64,000 bases of DNA, from NCBI RefSeq assembly GCF_051020765.1, contig NW_027469179.1, positions 124,001 to 188,000 on the forward strand, in the 5' to 3' direction. The position numbers and the translations under genes are program-made. The notes under the pieces were generated by a model. The model was given only the letters and a program-made list of their open reading frames with translations, searched no databases and was not told the origin of the DNA. Below are positions 26,880 through 40,500 of this stretch, piece after piece. This DNA is from Lasioglossum baleicum (taxonomy: Eukaryota; Arthropoda; Insecta; Hymenoptera; Halictidae). Numbering within the stretch: position 1 is the first letter of the stretch; each line of letters starts with the position of its first letter.

Positions 26880-26945
26880 GCTGACTTGGCAGTCCGAATG
26901 TCAAAGAAGCTATTGTGTTATATGTTCGAATTTCAAGGATTGTGG
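26880..26945 (-). repeat. Small internal duplication in half B, marker copy 3
   Basis: On the minus strand this reads TTCGAACATATAACACAATA, then GCTTCTTTGACATTCGG. The anchor step is 379 bp, a gain of about 33 bp. The surrounding half A (26,740-26,870) also resembles 12,620-12,740, which supports common descent with marker copy 2. Confidence 0.72.
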
Positions 26946-28249
26946 TCACGTTCACGAACCGTTTGACCATGGATAATCGAATTCACACACGATATAAAGG
27001 TGCCCGTCACTAAAAGGTATACTAATTTGTTTCCCTCAACACTATGTAATAATCTAGATACAGCTGGTCAGCCTCTCGGAAGCTAAATCATTCGGTAGAA
27101 TGTTTGACTCCATACCAATAATTAACGTTGCACAACTGTGTATCCCTATACTTTAATATTTATACCGGCAAGTATGGTTTTTAATGCCGATACTACACTG
27201 CGCATTTACTCCCGGAATACCTGGTTTGACTCTCGGAATCATAGGATAGGTGAAGCTGTTAACTTAGCCGTTCGACGCCCAAAAATGAGGGTAACGTTCT
27301 CACACTCGTTCTTCTGTTTTATACCTGAAATTTCGGTGACCGTCGCGAAAATGTAATTGAAATTGTTCCTCTGAATACGATGTTATATTCCAGATACAGT
27401 GGATTAGGCTTTCGGTGGGTGAGGTCATCAGTAAGACGTTTGACTTTATACCAACTGAAAGCGTTCTCTAACGATTTCTCGCTCGACTGTAGTATTTAAG
27501 CCGTGAATTATGTCTTCCATTGCCAATAGCATTCTTGGGATTTAGATCCAGAATACCTGCTTTCGCAATATGAATCACAGGATGGGAGGAGCCATTGTCC
27601 TAGCCGCTCGACCCTGACAGATGGTCATTACGGTCACACTGCTTCACAGACGACCTTCTAATTCGTAGATGAGATTATGGTGTCCGTCACTGAAATGGGT
27701 GCTAACTTTTTTCACTCAACACAATGTTATCCCTCGGTGAAGCGGTTGAGGTTCGCGGATGGTAAGGTCTTCGGTAAATCGATTGACATAATAGCAATCC
27801 GTAACGTTCTAACACGGTGTGACGCTCTAATTTAATATTCAATGTTTGAATTATGGTGTCTGTTCCCAATACTGTTCAGCGGACTTACTCCCGGAATACC
27901 TGGTTTGACCCTCGATGTCGCACGCTAGGTGTAGCTACTGAATTTGCAGTTCGACTCTTACAGAAGGTGGCACCGTTCTCGCATGCTGTGACATTCGACC
28001 TTCCTATTCACACATGAAAATAAGGTGTCCGCCTGCTGATATGCCTACTCATTTCTTCCTGTAAAAACTAAGCAAGACAATCGCTATAGCGGATAGGGTT
28101 CTCAGAAGGGAAGGTGTTTGGTAAAATTAATGCCTTTATTCTAATTGGTAATGTTCTCCTACATCTTGACACTCGACTTTAATTTCATACCGTGAATTAA
28201 CTTGTGGATTGCTGCTACTGTTAAGCGGATTTATTCACGAAATATCTGC

Positions 28250-28280
28250 TTGGCCTCTCAGAGTATGTACTCTCGATACA
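28250..28280 (-). repeat. Deletion breakpoint (~151 bp lost)
   Basis: TTGGCCTCTCAGAGTATG runs straight into TACTCTCGATACAACGGG, joining the two places in the unit that contain an ACTCTCG word. Anchor step is 195 bp. Confidence 0.75.
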
Positions 28281-31200
28281 ACGGGTTAGATTAAAGGCAG
28301 GTAAGGATTTCGGTAAAGGTTTGACTCAATACAAATTGGTAGCGTTCTCAAGCGTTGTGACGCTAGATTTTAATATTCTAACCGTGAATTATGGTGCCAA
28401 TCGCTAATACTATTCAGCGCATATACTCACGGAATACTTGGTATGACTCTCTGAATCACTGGATTCTGTGAAGCCATTGAATTAGCTGTTCGACTCTCAC
28501 AGAAGGTCGTATCGTTCCCGAACCGTTTGGAATTCAATCTCCCACTTCATGCATCAAATTAAGATGCCCGTCACTCATATGTGTAAGAATATGATCCTCT
28601 GAACACGAAGATGTACTCTATATACGGCGGGTCAGCTTCTCATAAGGTAGGGCTACCGGTACAATGTTCGATTCTATAAAAATATGTTACGTTCAATAAC
28701 GGCTTGACGGTCTCGAATAGTATTCATACCTTGTATTAACGTGTCAATTGACAATACTGATCAGGAGAGTTACTCCAGGCATACCTGCTATGACTCTCCG
28801 AAGCACAGGATATGTGAAGTGATTGACTAAGCTGTGAGACGCACAGAGATGGCGGTAACGTTCTCGAACGCTTTGACTCTCAAAGTTGACGTTTATGCAC
28901 ACAAATGTAATGTCCGTCCACTAGAATATTTACTAACTGGTGTCCGTTAGCAATAAACGAGACAATCGATACAGCGTGATAGGTTCTCGGAAGGTAAGGC
29001 CCTTCGTAAATCGTTTGACTCTATTGCAACTAGTAACGCTCTCCAGCGGCTTAACGCTCTACCTTAAAATTCAAATGCAGAATTAGAGTGTCAATTGCCA
29101 ATACTGTTCAGCGGATTCGCTCCCGGAGTTCCTGACTTTGTCTCGGAATCGCATGATAGGTGGAGCTACAGGCATAGTCTTTTGTCTCTCACAAAAGTTG
29201 GCAACGTCTTTGAGCGGTTTGGCCCTTAATATTCTAATTCATACGTGTTGCTAAGGCGCCTGACACTCAAATGAATACGAATTACTTTCCCTGAACACGA
29301 CGATATACCCTCGATTCAGCGGGTCAGATTTTCGGAGGGTAAGATATTCGGTAAAACGTTTGACTTTATACCAATTGGTAACGCTCTCATACAGCTTCAC
29401 GCACTACATTAGTATTGAATCCGTGAATTAAGGTGTCATTGCCAATACTCTTCTGGGGATATACTTCTGGTATACCTAGTGTGACTCTCAAACCACAGGA
29501 TAGGTGAAGCTATTGTATTATATGTGCGATTTTACGAAGAAGGAGGTAACTTTCTCGAACGGTTTGACCCTCGATCTGATAATCCACGCATGAAATTAAG
29601 GTGCCCGTCGCTAAAATGTAAATTAATGTGTTTTTTCGAGCACAAAGTCATACTCTCGATACGGCGGGTTTGTTTCGCGGTAGGTAAGGATTTCTGTATA
29701 AAGTTTGCCTCTACAACAATATGTAAAGTTCTACAAGGGTTTGGCGCTATACTTCAATATTCATACCGTGAATTAAGATGTCTAATGCCAATTCTGTTCA
29801 GCGGATTTTCTTCCGGAATATCTTGTTTCACTTTCGGAATAACAGCATCGGTGAAGATACTGACATAGTTGAGCGACTCTCAAAAATGGCGATATAACTC
29901 TGGAAAGCATTGACTCGCGATCTCCTTATTCATCCATGGGATTAAAGTGCCCGTTACTAAGATGGATACGAATATTCTTCTACAAACACGCAGTGATACC
30001 CTCGATATATCGGGTTTTGTTCGCGGAAAGTGAGGTTTGCGGTTAAATGTTTGTCGTCATACGTATTGGTAAAGTTCTCCTACGGCTTGCCGCTGTATTT
30101 TAACATGCACACCGCAGATTAAGGTTGTCCATTGCCAATACTGTTCAGCGGCTTTTCTCCCGGAATACACGGTTTATCTCTCGAAATCGTGGGAAAGGTG
30201 ATGATATTGCCTTAGACATGCGTCCCTCAAAGGAGGTGGAAACATTCTCGGAGGATTTGACACTACATCTTCCTATTGATACGTACAATTAAAGTGACCG
30301 TCCGCTAAAGGATCTACTAACTTGTTTCCTTGAACACTAAGCAAGACACTTAATACAGCAGGTTATGATCTCGGAGAGTAAGGTATCTGGTTCAAGGTTT
30401 GACCTTTTACCAGTAGGTAGCGTTCTACGATGGTTCGTATCAATATATTACTATTCATACCGCAAATTAAGCTGTCTATTGCCAAAACTGTACTGCGGAG
30501 TTAATCCAAGTATACCTGGTTTATCACGCGGAATCACAAAATAGGTGAAGCTACTGATCTAGACGTTCGAGTCTCAAAGATGATGGTATCTTTGTCGATC
30601 GGTTTGACCATCGATATCCTAATTTATACATGAATTGAAGCTACCGTCACTAAAATGTTATTAATTTGTTTCTCTGGGCACGAAGTTATAATCTCGATAC
30701 GGCGGGTTAGCTTCCCGGAATGGAAGGAATTCGGTAAGATATTTGACTTTTGTACCAATTGGTTGCGTCCGCAGACGGTGTGACGCTACATTTTGATATT
30801 CACTCCGTGAATTAAGGTGTCGGCTGGCAATACTGATGAGCGGATTTACTCCTGGAATACCTTGTATAACTCTCTTAATCACCAGGATAGGTGAGGCTAT
30901 TGACTTATCCCCTCGTATCTCACAGAACGTGCTAACGTCCTCGAAAAGTTAACCTTCGATCTTCTAATTCATGCATGAAGTTAACGAGCATGTCATTAAA
31001 ATCTTTACTAATTTGCTTCTCTGGACAAAAAGATAAACTCTCGATACAGCGGGTTGGTTTCACGGAAGGTACGACCGTCGGTAAATGGTTATACTCTATA
31101 CGAATACGTATCGCCTTTCAACGGTTTGGCTCAGTACGTTGATATTCAAACTCGGAATTACGCTGCCTAATGCTAATACCTTTCAGCAGACATACTCCCG

Positions 31201-31476
31201 GCACAGCTAGTTTGACTCTTGGTATCACAGGATAGGTGACGCAATTGACTTAGCTGTGCGACTGTCAAGAAGGGTGGTATGTTTCCTACGGTTTGACTCT
31301 AAATACTCGTATTCATGCAAGAAATTACGGTGCTCGGCACTATAAGAAATAGTAGTCTGTTTCTGTGAACAACAATATATTCTATCGACACAGCGGGTTG
31401 GGTTGTCGCAGGGTACGGCCTTTGATATAACGTTTCCTTTATAACAACTGGTAACGTTCTCAAACGGTTTGCAGCA

Positions 31477-31516
31477 AAACATTAATATTAAATATATAAA
31501 CATTATTATTCAAACC
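31477..31516 (-). repeat. Short AT-rich direct duplication
   Basis: AAACATTAATATT (31,477) is followed by AAACATTATTATT (31,498), duplicating the TTTAATATTC-containing part of half A. The anchor step is 364 bp. Confidence 0.7.
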
Positions 31517-32734
31517 GAGAATTAAGGTGTCCATTGAAAATTGTGTGCAGCGCATAGACACCCGGAATTCCTGGTCTGTGCATAAGAATCACAGGATAGG
31601 TGTAGCTCTTGGCTTAGCAGTTCAGCGCTCAAAGAAGGGATCGTTGTAGGACCGCTTCAATCTCGATCTTTCCATTCATACATGGAAATACGGCGGCCCT
31701 CTGCTAAAATGTCTACTAATTTGTGTCCGATAGCACTAAGCAAGACACTCGATACAAGGGGGGATATGTTCTCGGAAGGTAAGGTATTCGGTAAAAAACG
31801 TGACTTTATACTGAATTGGTAACATTCTACGACGGTTTGTCTCTCCACTTTGATATTTATACCGCTAGTTAAAGCATCTGTTGCCAATGCTGCGAAGGGA
31901 ATTTACTCCCGGAATACCTGGTTTGATTGACGGAATCACAGGATAGGTGATGCTATTGACGTAGCTGTGCGACCCTCAAAGATGGTGGTAACGATCTCGG
32001 ACGGATTGACTCTCAATTATGCCAATAATGTGTCCGTCTGCTAAAGTATGCACTAATTTGTTTCCGCGAACAGTAAGCAAATCTCTTTCTTCAGCGGTCG
32101 AGGCTTCCCGGAAGTCGAGGCCTTCCGTAAAAATTTGACTCTATACGAATAGGTAACGTTCTACAGCGTTTTGACGCTCAGCTTTAATACTCAAACCGTG
32201 GATCAAGGTGTCAATTGCCAATACGTTTCAGCGTAGTTACTCACGGCATACCTGGTTGTACACTCGGAATCAAAGAACAGGTGAAACATTCGACTTAGCC
32301 GGTCGACTCTAAATGCGGGTGGTAACGTCCTCGACCGGCTTGACTCTCGATTTTGTATATCATACGTGAATATAAGGTGACGTCACTAAATTCAATGCTA
32401 ATGTGTTTTCCTAAACAAGAAGCTATACTCTCGACAGGGCGTGTTAGGTGAGGGTTTCGGTGAAGCGTTTGTCTTTATGGCAACTCAAACGTTCTCACAC
32501 GGTGTGACGGTCCATTTTAATAATCAATCTCCGAGTAAGGGAACCTAGTGCCAATTCTGTACAGTACGTTTACTGTCGGAATATCTGGTTTGACTTACGG
32601 AATCACGTGATGTATGAAGTTATTCACTTACGCCTTCGTATCTCAAAGATGGTGGCAACATTCTCGATCGGTATGACTCACGATTTTCTAATGCATAAAT
32701 GATGTTAACGTGTTGTTTCTGAAATGAAAACGTA

Positions 32735-32785
32735 TTTCTTTCTGTAAACTGTTAAACAGTTTAACAATTATTTTAATATTCGACA
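32735..32785 (-). repeat. Deletion breakpoint (~91 bp lost) with a hairpin
   Basis: Half B (ATTTCTTTCTGTAAAC) is joined to the end of half A (TTTTAATATTC). At the joint lies AAACTGTTAAACAGTTT (32,746-32,762), a perfect inverted repeat with 8-bp arms around one base. The inverted repeat is not part of the consensus unit. The anchor step is 255 bp. Confidence 0.75.
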
Positions 32786-33654
32786 GCAAACAAAGGTGTC
32801 TATTGCCAATACTATTCAGCGGATTTACTCCCGGAATACCTGGCTTGTCTCTCCGAATTCCTGGGCAGGTGATGCCACTGAAATAGCCGCTCGAATCTCA
32901 AAGATGGTGGTAACCTTCTTGAACGGTTTGACCTTCGATCTTCCTATACATAATGAAATTAAGGTCCCCGTCACTAAAATGTTTAGGAATATGATCCTCC
33001 GAACACGAAGTTATTCCTTCGATGAAGCGGGTGATGTTCGCCGAGGGTACGACCATGGGTAAAGCATTTGACGTTATAACAATTGGCAACGTTCACGAAC
33101 GGTTTGTCGCTGAATTTTAATATTCAAACCGATAATTAAGATGTCTATCGTCAATACCGTTGAATGGCTTTACTCCCGGAATACCTGCTTTGAAACTTGC
33201 AATTGCAGGAAAGGTAAATCTATTGACTTAGCCGTTCGTCTGTCACGTAAGGTGGCAACGTCCTCGAAGTGTTTGACCCTCCAACTTCTAGTTCATATAT
33301 GAAATTAAGGTAGCGTCGCTAAATTGTATACCAATATGATTCCCTAAAGACGTAGCTATACCCTCGATAAGGCGGGTCACCATCTCAGATGGTAAGGAAT
33401 TCGGTAATACGTGTGACTTTATATCAGTTAGTTACGTTCCCACACGTCGTGACGCCATAATTTAATATTCATTCCGCGAATTTTGGTATCTATTGGCAAT
33501 GCCCTTCAACGCATTTACCCTAGGATTACCTGGTTAGACTCTCGGAATCATAGGGTAGGTGCAACTATTTATTTAGCCGTTCGACTCTCAAAGACGGCGG
33601 TAACGTTCTGGAACGGCTTGACTCTCAGTCATCAAATTCATGCATGAAGCTAAG

Positions 33655-33675
33655 AGTGCCGTCACTTTCGATACA
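33655..33675 (-). repeat. Deletion breakpoint (~43 bp lost)
   Basis: GTGCCGTCAC joins TTTCGATACATCGGG directly, omitting the TAAAATGTATACTAATTTG part of half B and what follows it. Anchor step is 303 bp. Confidence 0.75.
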
Positions 33676-34748
33676 TCGGGTTAGGTTCTGGGAAGGTAAT
33701 GTCATCTATAAAACGATTGACTTCATAGCAATTGGTAACGTTCTACAACGGTTTGACGGCCAGCATTATTATTCACATCGTGAATTAAGGCGTCTCCGGC
33801 CAATTCTCTTCGGCGGATTTACTCTCCGGTACCTCATTTGTCACTCGGAATCACAGGATAGGTGAAGCTATTGACATAACAGTGCGACTCTCAAAAATGG
33901 GGTAATTTCTTAAAACCGTATGACCCCCGACCTTCTTATCCATACATGATATTACGATGCCCGTCACTGAATTGAACACTAATTTCTTTCTCCGAGCACG
34001 ATGTTATACTCTTGATACAGCGGGTTAGATTCACCGTAAGTAAGGTTTTCGGTGAAAGTTTGACTAGATTGAAATAGGTATCGTCCTCAAATCGTTTAGC
34101 GCTCTGCTTTAATATTCAAGCCGTGATATAAAGAATCTAATGCCAATACCGTTCAGTGGATTTTCTCACGGAGTACCTCATTTGACGATTGGAATCATAC
34201 GACATGTGAAGTTATTAACGTAACCGTTTGATTCTCAAAGGAAGTGGTAATGTTCGCGAACGGTTTGACTCTCGATCTTCTAATTCATAAATGCAGCGAC
34301 GGACCCCGTCATTAAAGTGTGCTGCAATTTATTCCACTGTACGTGATGATATACACTCGCTCCAGCGTGTAGGGATCTCGGAAGGTAAGGTATTCGGTAA
34401 AAAGAATGACTTAATACGAATTGGTAATGACGGCCGACGGTTTGACACTCTACTTTAATATTCATAGAGGTAATTATGATGTCTATTTCCAATACCGTTC
34501 TGCAGATTTACTCCTGGAATATCTGGTTGAGCACTGGGAATCACAGGGTGCGTAAAGCTATTGACTTCGCCGTTCGATTCTCCAAGAAGGTGATAGCGTT
34601 CTCGTACGGTTTGGCTCATTATTACTCCATTCATGCATAAAGACAAGGCTTCCGCCTGCTAAAATGTCGACTAATTTGTTTCGTGAGAACTAAGCACGAC
34701 ACTCGCTACAGCGGGTTAGCATCTCGGACGGTATGGACTTCTGTTAAT

Positions 34749-34876
34749 GGTTTGACTCCATACGAATATGTAATGCTCTGAAACGGTTGATGGTTCACGC
34801 TAACATACAAACTGTTTGGCATTGTACCTTTTAGCAACGGTCAAACGGTTTGGCGCTCTACTTGAGTATTCAAACC
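34749..34876 (-). repeat. 64-bp tandem duplication within half A
   Basis: Copy 1 (34,749-34,812) and copy 2 (34,813-34,876) both run from a TTTGACTTTATACC-like start through the A core to a TTCAAACC-like end. The anchor step is 408 bp, a gain of about 62 bp. Confidence 0.78.
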
Positions 34877-36339
34877 GTGAATTAATAGGCCTATTGCCAA
34901 TACTGTTCGGCGGACTTACTCCTGGTATACCTGGCATGACCATCGGTCACACAGGGTATGTGTAGCTATTGACCTAGGTGTTCGTCTCTCACAGAAGGTG
35001 CGAGCGTTCTCGAAATGTTTTACCCTCGACATTCTAATTCATACATGAAATTAAGTTGCCGTTACTATTACGTATACAGAAATCATTCCATAAATCTCGA
35101 TAGTATACTCTCGAAACGGCGGGTTAGCTTCTCCGAAGGCAAGGACATCGGTATATTGTTTGACTTTTATACCAATCGGCAATGCTCTAGAACGGTTTGA
35201 CGCACTACCTGAATATTCAATCCGTGAATTAAAGTGTTAGTTCCCAATATTGTACAACGTATTTATATCCGGGATATCTGGTTTGACATTCGGAGTCACA
35301 GGATAGGTGAAGCCCCTGTCTCTGCTGGTCATCTGTAACTGTAGGTGGAAAAGTTCTCGAACGGTTTGACTATCGACCTTCTAATTCGTACGTGAAGTTG
35401 AGGAGCCGGTCATTAAAATATATACTATCTTGCTTCTCTGACAACGAGGTTATATTCTTGATGCAGGGGGTTGGATTCACGGGAGGTATGGTCTTCTGTA
35501 AGAGGTTTGGGTCTGTACGTATAGGTAATGCTTTACCACAGTTTGATGCTCTTCTTTAATATTCAATCCGTGAATTAATGTTTCTATTGCCCCTAGTGTC
35601 CAGCGGATTTACTTCCAGAATACCTGGCTTGCCTCTCCGAATCACAGAATAGGTGAAGCTATTGACTCAGCCGTTCGACTCCCAATGAAGGTGGAAACGT
35701 GCTCGAGCGGATTGACACACGGCCTTCGTATTCATACATGTAATTAAGGTGCTCGTCACTGAAATGAAGACTATTTTCTAGCTCTGAAGACGAAGCTATA
35801 CTATAGGTGAAGCTGGAGACGTTCATGGATTGTAGGACCTGATTTAAAACGTTTTACTCTTTATCAATGGGTAAGGCTCTCAAACGGCTTGACTATCTAC
35901 ATTAATATTCATACCGTGAATTAAGGAGTCCATTGCCAATACTGCGCAGGGAATTTACTGCCGGAGTAGCTTGTTTGATTCTCGGTATAATAATATATGT
36001 GAAGCAATTGAATTAGCTGTTCGACAACAAAGGATGGTTTATGTGTTCATGGACGGCTTGTCTCTCGATCTTCTTGCTCAGACATGAAATTAAGTGTCCC
36101 GTTAATAAGATGGAGGCTAATTTGTTTCCCTGAAGAAATAGTCATACTCTCGATACGGCGGGTTAGCTTCACCGAGGGTAAGGCTGTCATTGAAATGTTA
36201 GAATCTATACAAATTGGTATCGCTCTAAAACAGTCTAATGCTCAACAATAATATTCAAATCGGGAATAAATGTGTCTATTGCCAAAAGTATTCAGCGGAT
36301 TTACTCCCGGCACTCCCGGATTGACTCTCGGAGTCGCAG

Positions 36340-36360
36340 AATAGGTGTGGTTCTAACTCA
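36340..36360 (-). repeat. Deletion breakpoint (~66 bp lost)
   Basis: CAGAATAGGTG joins TGGTTCTAACTCATACATG directly, so the B core is absent from this unit. Anchor step is 280 bp. Confidence 0.75.
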
Positions 36361-37554
36361 TACATGAAGCTAAGGTGCTCGTCACTGAAATGAAGACTGA
36401 TTTCATTCTCAGCACCCGACGTTACGTTCTCGATGAAACCGGTGCAGTTCACGGAAGGTAACGCCTTCGGTAAAACATTTGTCATTATACCAATTGTTTA
36501 CGTTCTCAACCGGTATGACGCTGTACTTCAATATTCGAACCGTGAACAAAGGTGTCTAGTGCTGTTATAGTTGAGCTTGTTTGCTCCTGGAATACCTGGT
36601 TTGATGATCGGAATCGCAGGAACTGTGAAGATTTTGACTTATCTATTCGTCTCTCACAGAAGTTGGCAACGATATCGACCGGTTGGAACCTCGACTTTCT
36701 AATTCATACATGAAGTTAAGGTGCCCGCGTCAGCAATCGAGACTAGTTTATTTCCACGTACACGAACTTATACTCTCGACGAAGCCGCTGAGATTCGCGG
36801 AAGATAACGCCTTCGGTAAATGGTTGACTTGATACTAATTGGTAACGCACTCAAGCGGCCTGACGCTCTACTTTAATATTCAAATCGTGAATTAAGGTGT
36901 CTTTTAACAATTCTGCTCAGCGAATTCTCTCCCGGCATACTTGGTTTGACTGTCGGAATCGCAGGATAGGTGAAGATATTTACTCTGCAGGTCGTCTCAC
37001 ACAGACGGTGCAGCGTTTTCGAGCGGAATGACCCTCGAGGCTTTAATACATGCATGAAATTAACGTGCCCTTCTCCGAAATGGAGACTAATTTCTTTCCA
37101 AGTACACAAAGTAATAGTCTCAGTACAGCCGGTTATCTTTTCAGAGGCTAAGGTCTTTGGTAAAATGTTTGATTTTATACCTATTGTCAATGATCTCAGA
37201 CGCTTTTGACGCTGTACTTGAATACTCACACCGTGAACTGAGGTGTCTGTTGCAAATAATTTTCAGCGAATTTACTGCAGGAATTCGTCGTTTGACTTTC
37301 GGAATCGCAAGATGGGTGAAGTTATTGCCTAAGCAGTTCCACTCACAAAGAAGGTGGGATCGTGTCCGACCGATTTGACTGTCGTCTATTCTGTCCATAC
37401 ATGAAAAATAAGGTGTCCGTCTGCTAAAATGTCTACTCATTTGATTCCGTGAAAACTAAGATAGACACACGCTGCAGCGGGATAGATTCGCGGAAGGTAA
37501 CGTATTGGTTAAAAAGATTACTTTCTTTTAATTGATAATGTCGTCCGGCGGTGT

Positions 37555-37580
37555 GACTCCTTGTACGAATTACACGATCG
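37555..37580. other. Orientation junction 4 (- to +)
   Basis: The - half-A core (GGCGGTGTGACTCCTTGTA) is followed at about 37,565 by + half B (CGAATTACACGATCGTGTGC). It joins A to B, so it is out of phase. The first + unit is also damaged: from GAACGCCGAAGACAAGCCAG (about 37,623-37,642) about 37 bp containing the GTCAATAGCTTCACC block are missing. Confidence 0.83.
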
Positions 37581-40500
37581 TGTGCCAAAGCTTTCGAAAG
37601 CATTACCACATTCCTTAAAGTCGAACGCCGAAGACAAGCCAGGTATTCCGGGAGTAAATACGCTGAAGAGTATTGGCAATAGATACCTTAACACACGGTT
37701 TGAATATTGAAGCAGACTGTCAAACCGTTGTTGAACGTTACCCATTGGTATAGAGTAAAACACTTTACAGATATCCATACCTTCGGAGATGCTAACCCGC
37801 CATTTCGAGAGTATAACTTCATGATCAGAGAGCGAAATTCGTATTCATTTCAGTAATGAGGACCTTAACTTCATGAATGAGTCTGAAGATCGAGGGTCAA
37901 TCAGCTCGAAAACGTTGACACCTTCTGTGAGAGACGAACGGCTAAGTTAATAGCTTCATCTGTCCTGTGGTTCCGAAAGTCAAACCTGGTAATCCAGGAG
38001 TAAATCCGCGTCATAGTATTGGCAGCAGACACCTTAATTTACGCTATGAATATTAAGGTAGAGAGTCAAACCGACAGTGGAAATGACAGGTTGGTACAAA
38101 GTCATTGTTTTTACAAATTACCTTATCTTCCGAGATAGAAACCGGCTGCTGGGCGTGTCTTGCATCGTTTTCAGTGGAACGAATTAGTAATCATATTAGT
38201 GACGGGACCCTTAATTTTAAGTATGAAAGAGTAGGTCGCGAGGCAAACCGTTGTAAAACGTTACCACCTTCCTTGAGAATCGCGCACGTACTACAATAGC
38301 TTCACCAATCCTGTGATTCCGAGAGCAATTCGTGGTCTCTCAGAAGCACATCCGCTGAAAAGTGTTGGCAATGGATACCTTAGTTCACAGTTTGTATATC
38401 AAGGTATAGCGTCAAGCCGTTTGCGAACCTAACAAATTGGTAGATCGCTGATATCCCTTACCGGACACATTACCTTCCGAGAACATAACCCGCTATATCG
38501 CGTGTTTAACTTCGTGTCCACAGAAACAAATTACTGTTTATTCTAGTGATGGGCACCTTCATTTCATGCATGAATAAGTAGATTTAGTGTCGAACCATTC
38601 GAGAAATTTATCACCTTTTTTGAAGGTCGCACATGTGTATCAAAAGCTGCAGCTATTCTGTGATTCCGAGAGGCAAATCAGGTATTCCTGGAGTCTATTC
38701 GCTGAACAGTATAAGCAATAAAAATCTCAAGTCACTGTATGAATGTTAAAGTACAGAATCAAACCCCTGGAGTTAAGTTACATGTTTATATAACGTCATA
38801 CTCTTCAGTAGATACCTTACTTTCCGAGAACATAACCCTCTGTATCGTGGGTATAACTTCAGTATCAGCGGAACATATTGGTAGACGTTTTAGCAGATAG
38901 AAACCTTAACCCCATATATGAATTAGAAGATCGAGCATAAAACTGTTCGAGAACGATACCACCTTCTTTGAGAGTCGAACAGCTGAGTCAATAGCTGCAC
39001 CTGTCCTGTGATTCCGAGAGTCAGGGCACGTATTCCAGGATTAAATCGTCTGATCAGCGTTGGAAGTAAATGTGCTTAATCGAACGGTATGAATATTAAG
39101 GTAGACAGTCAAACCGTCGGTGAGCATTTCCAATTTGTATATGACCAAACTTCTTATGGAAGACCATACTGTCCGAGATCCTATCCCGCTGTATCGAGAG
39201 TCTTACTTCGTGTTTCGAGAAGCAAATTAATTTCTATTTTAGTGGCAGGCAACCTAATTTCATGCATGAATAAGAAGAGGAGTTGTCAAACCGTGCGAGA
39301 ACGTTACCAACATATTTGAGTGTCGAACAGATAAATCATAAGCATCACGTATCCTGTTATTCCGATAGTGAATCCAGGAATTCCGGGAGTCTATCTGCGG
39401 CAGATAATTGGTAATTGACACCTTAGTTCAGGGTTCGAATACTAACGTAGAGCGTAAAACTGTTGTAGAACTTCACCTACTCGTATAGAGTCATATTTTT
39501 ACCGAATGCCTCACCTGCCGAGTAGTCCATCCCGCCGTATGCAGAGCCTTACATATTGTTCACGGAAACAAATTAGTAGTCATTATAGCAGAAGAACACA
39601 CTATCGTCATGTACGAACGGAATTATCGAGAGTCAAACCGACCGTGAACGATCCCATCTTCTGTGGGAGTCGAGCGGCCAAGTAAATCGCTTCACATATC
39701 CTGCTATTCCGATAGGCAAACCAGGTGTGCAGGGAGTCAATCCGCTGTACAGTATTGGTAATGGACATCTTAATTCGCGGTTTTAATATTGGTGTTGGGC
39801 GACCATCCGTTTGGGATAGCTAGCAAATGGTATAAAGTAAAAGGTTTTACTGAACGCCTTACCCTACGAGAGCATAACCCACTGCATCCGATGTATAACG
39901 ACGTGCTCAGGGTCGCAAATTAGTATTCACTTTAGGGACTGGCACTTTAATGTCATGTACGAATTCGAATATCGAGGGTCAAACCCTTTGAGAACATTGT
40001 CCACTTCTTTGGGTATCGAACGGCTAAGTCAATAGCTTCACATATTTCACGATTCCGTGAGTCAAATGTGTCACTCCGGGAGTAAATCCGTTGAACAGTA
40101 TTGGTACAGACACCTTAATTCACTGTGAATATTAAAATAGAGCGCCAAACCGTTTGATAGCGTTACCAATTGCAATACAGTCATACGCTTTACCGAAGTC
40201 CATACTCTCCGAAAATCTAACACGCTGTAACGAAAGTATAATTTCGTGTTCAGGGAAAGAAACTTTGCATTAATTTCAGTGTCGTGCACCTTAACTTCAT
40301 ATATCAATTATAACATCGGGAATCAAACCGTTCTAGAACGTTACCACCTTCTTTAAGAGTCAAACGGCTATGATAACAGCTTCACGTACGCTGTGATTCC
40401 GAGAGACAAACCAGGTATTCCTGGAGTAAATCCGCTGAACAGTATTGCTAATAGGCACCTTAATTCAGGGTATGGCTAGTAAATTAGAGCGCCAATCCGT

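Larger units (their letters stand above)
20612..37565 (-). repeat. Satellite block 4, - orientation (~49 units, the longest)
   Basis: A continuous minus-strand run, for example anchors 23058, 23392, 23737, 24088, 24432, 24779, 25125, 25470, 25818, 26164, 26511 and 26857. It holds most of the internal deletions in the window: steps of 150 bp (to 20886), 195 bp (to 28453), 255 bp (to 32855), 303 bp (to 33848) and 280 bp (to 36610). It also holds several internal duplications: steps of 432 bp (to 22371), 379 bp (to 27236), 364 bp (to 31586) and 408 bp (to 34945). A 13-T run lies at 23,872-23,884. No gene was seen. Confidence 0.93.

Noticed and set aside
32746..32762. Hairpin as a rho-independent terminator or regulatory stem-loop
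   Set aside because: It is a single event at a deletion joint with no gene nearby and no T-run after it.
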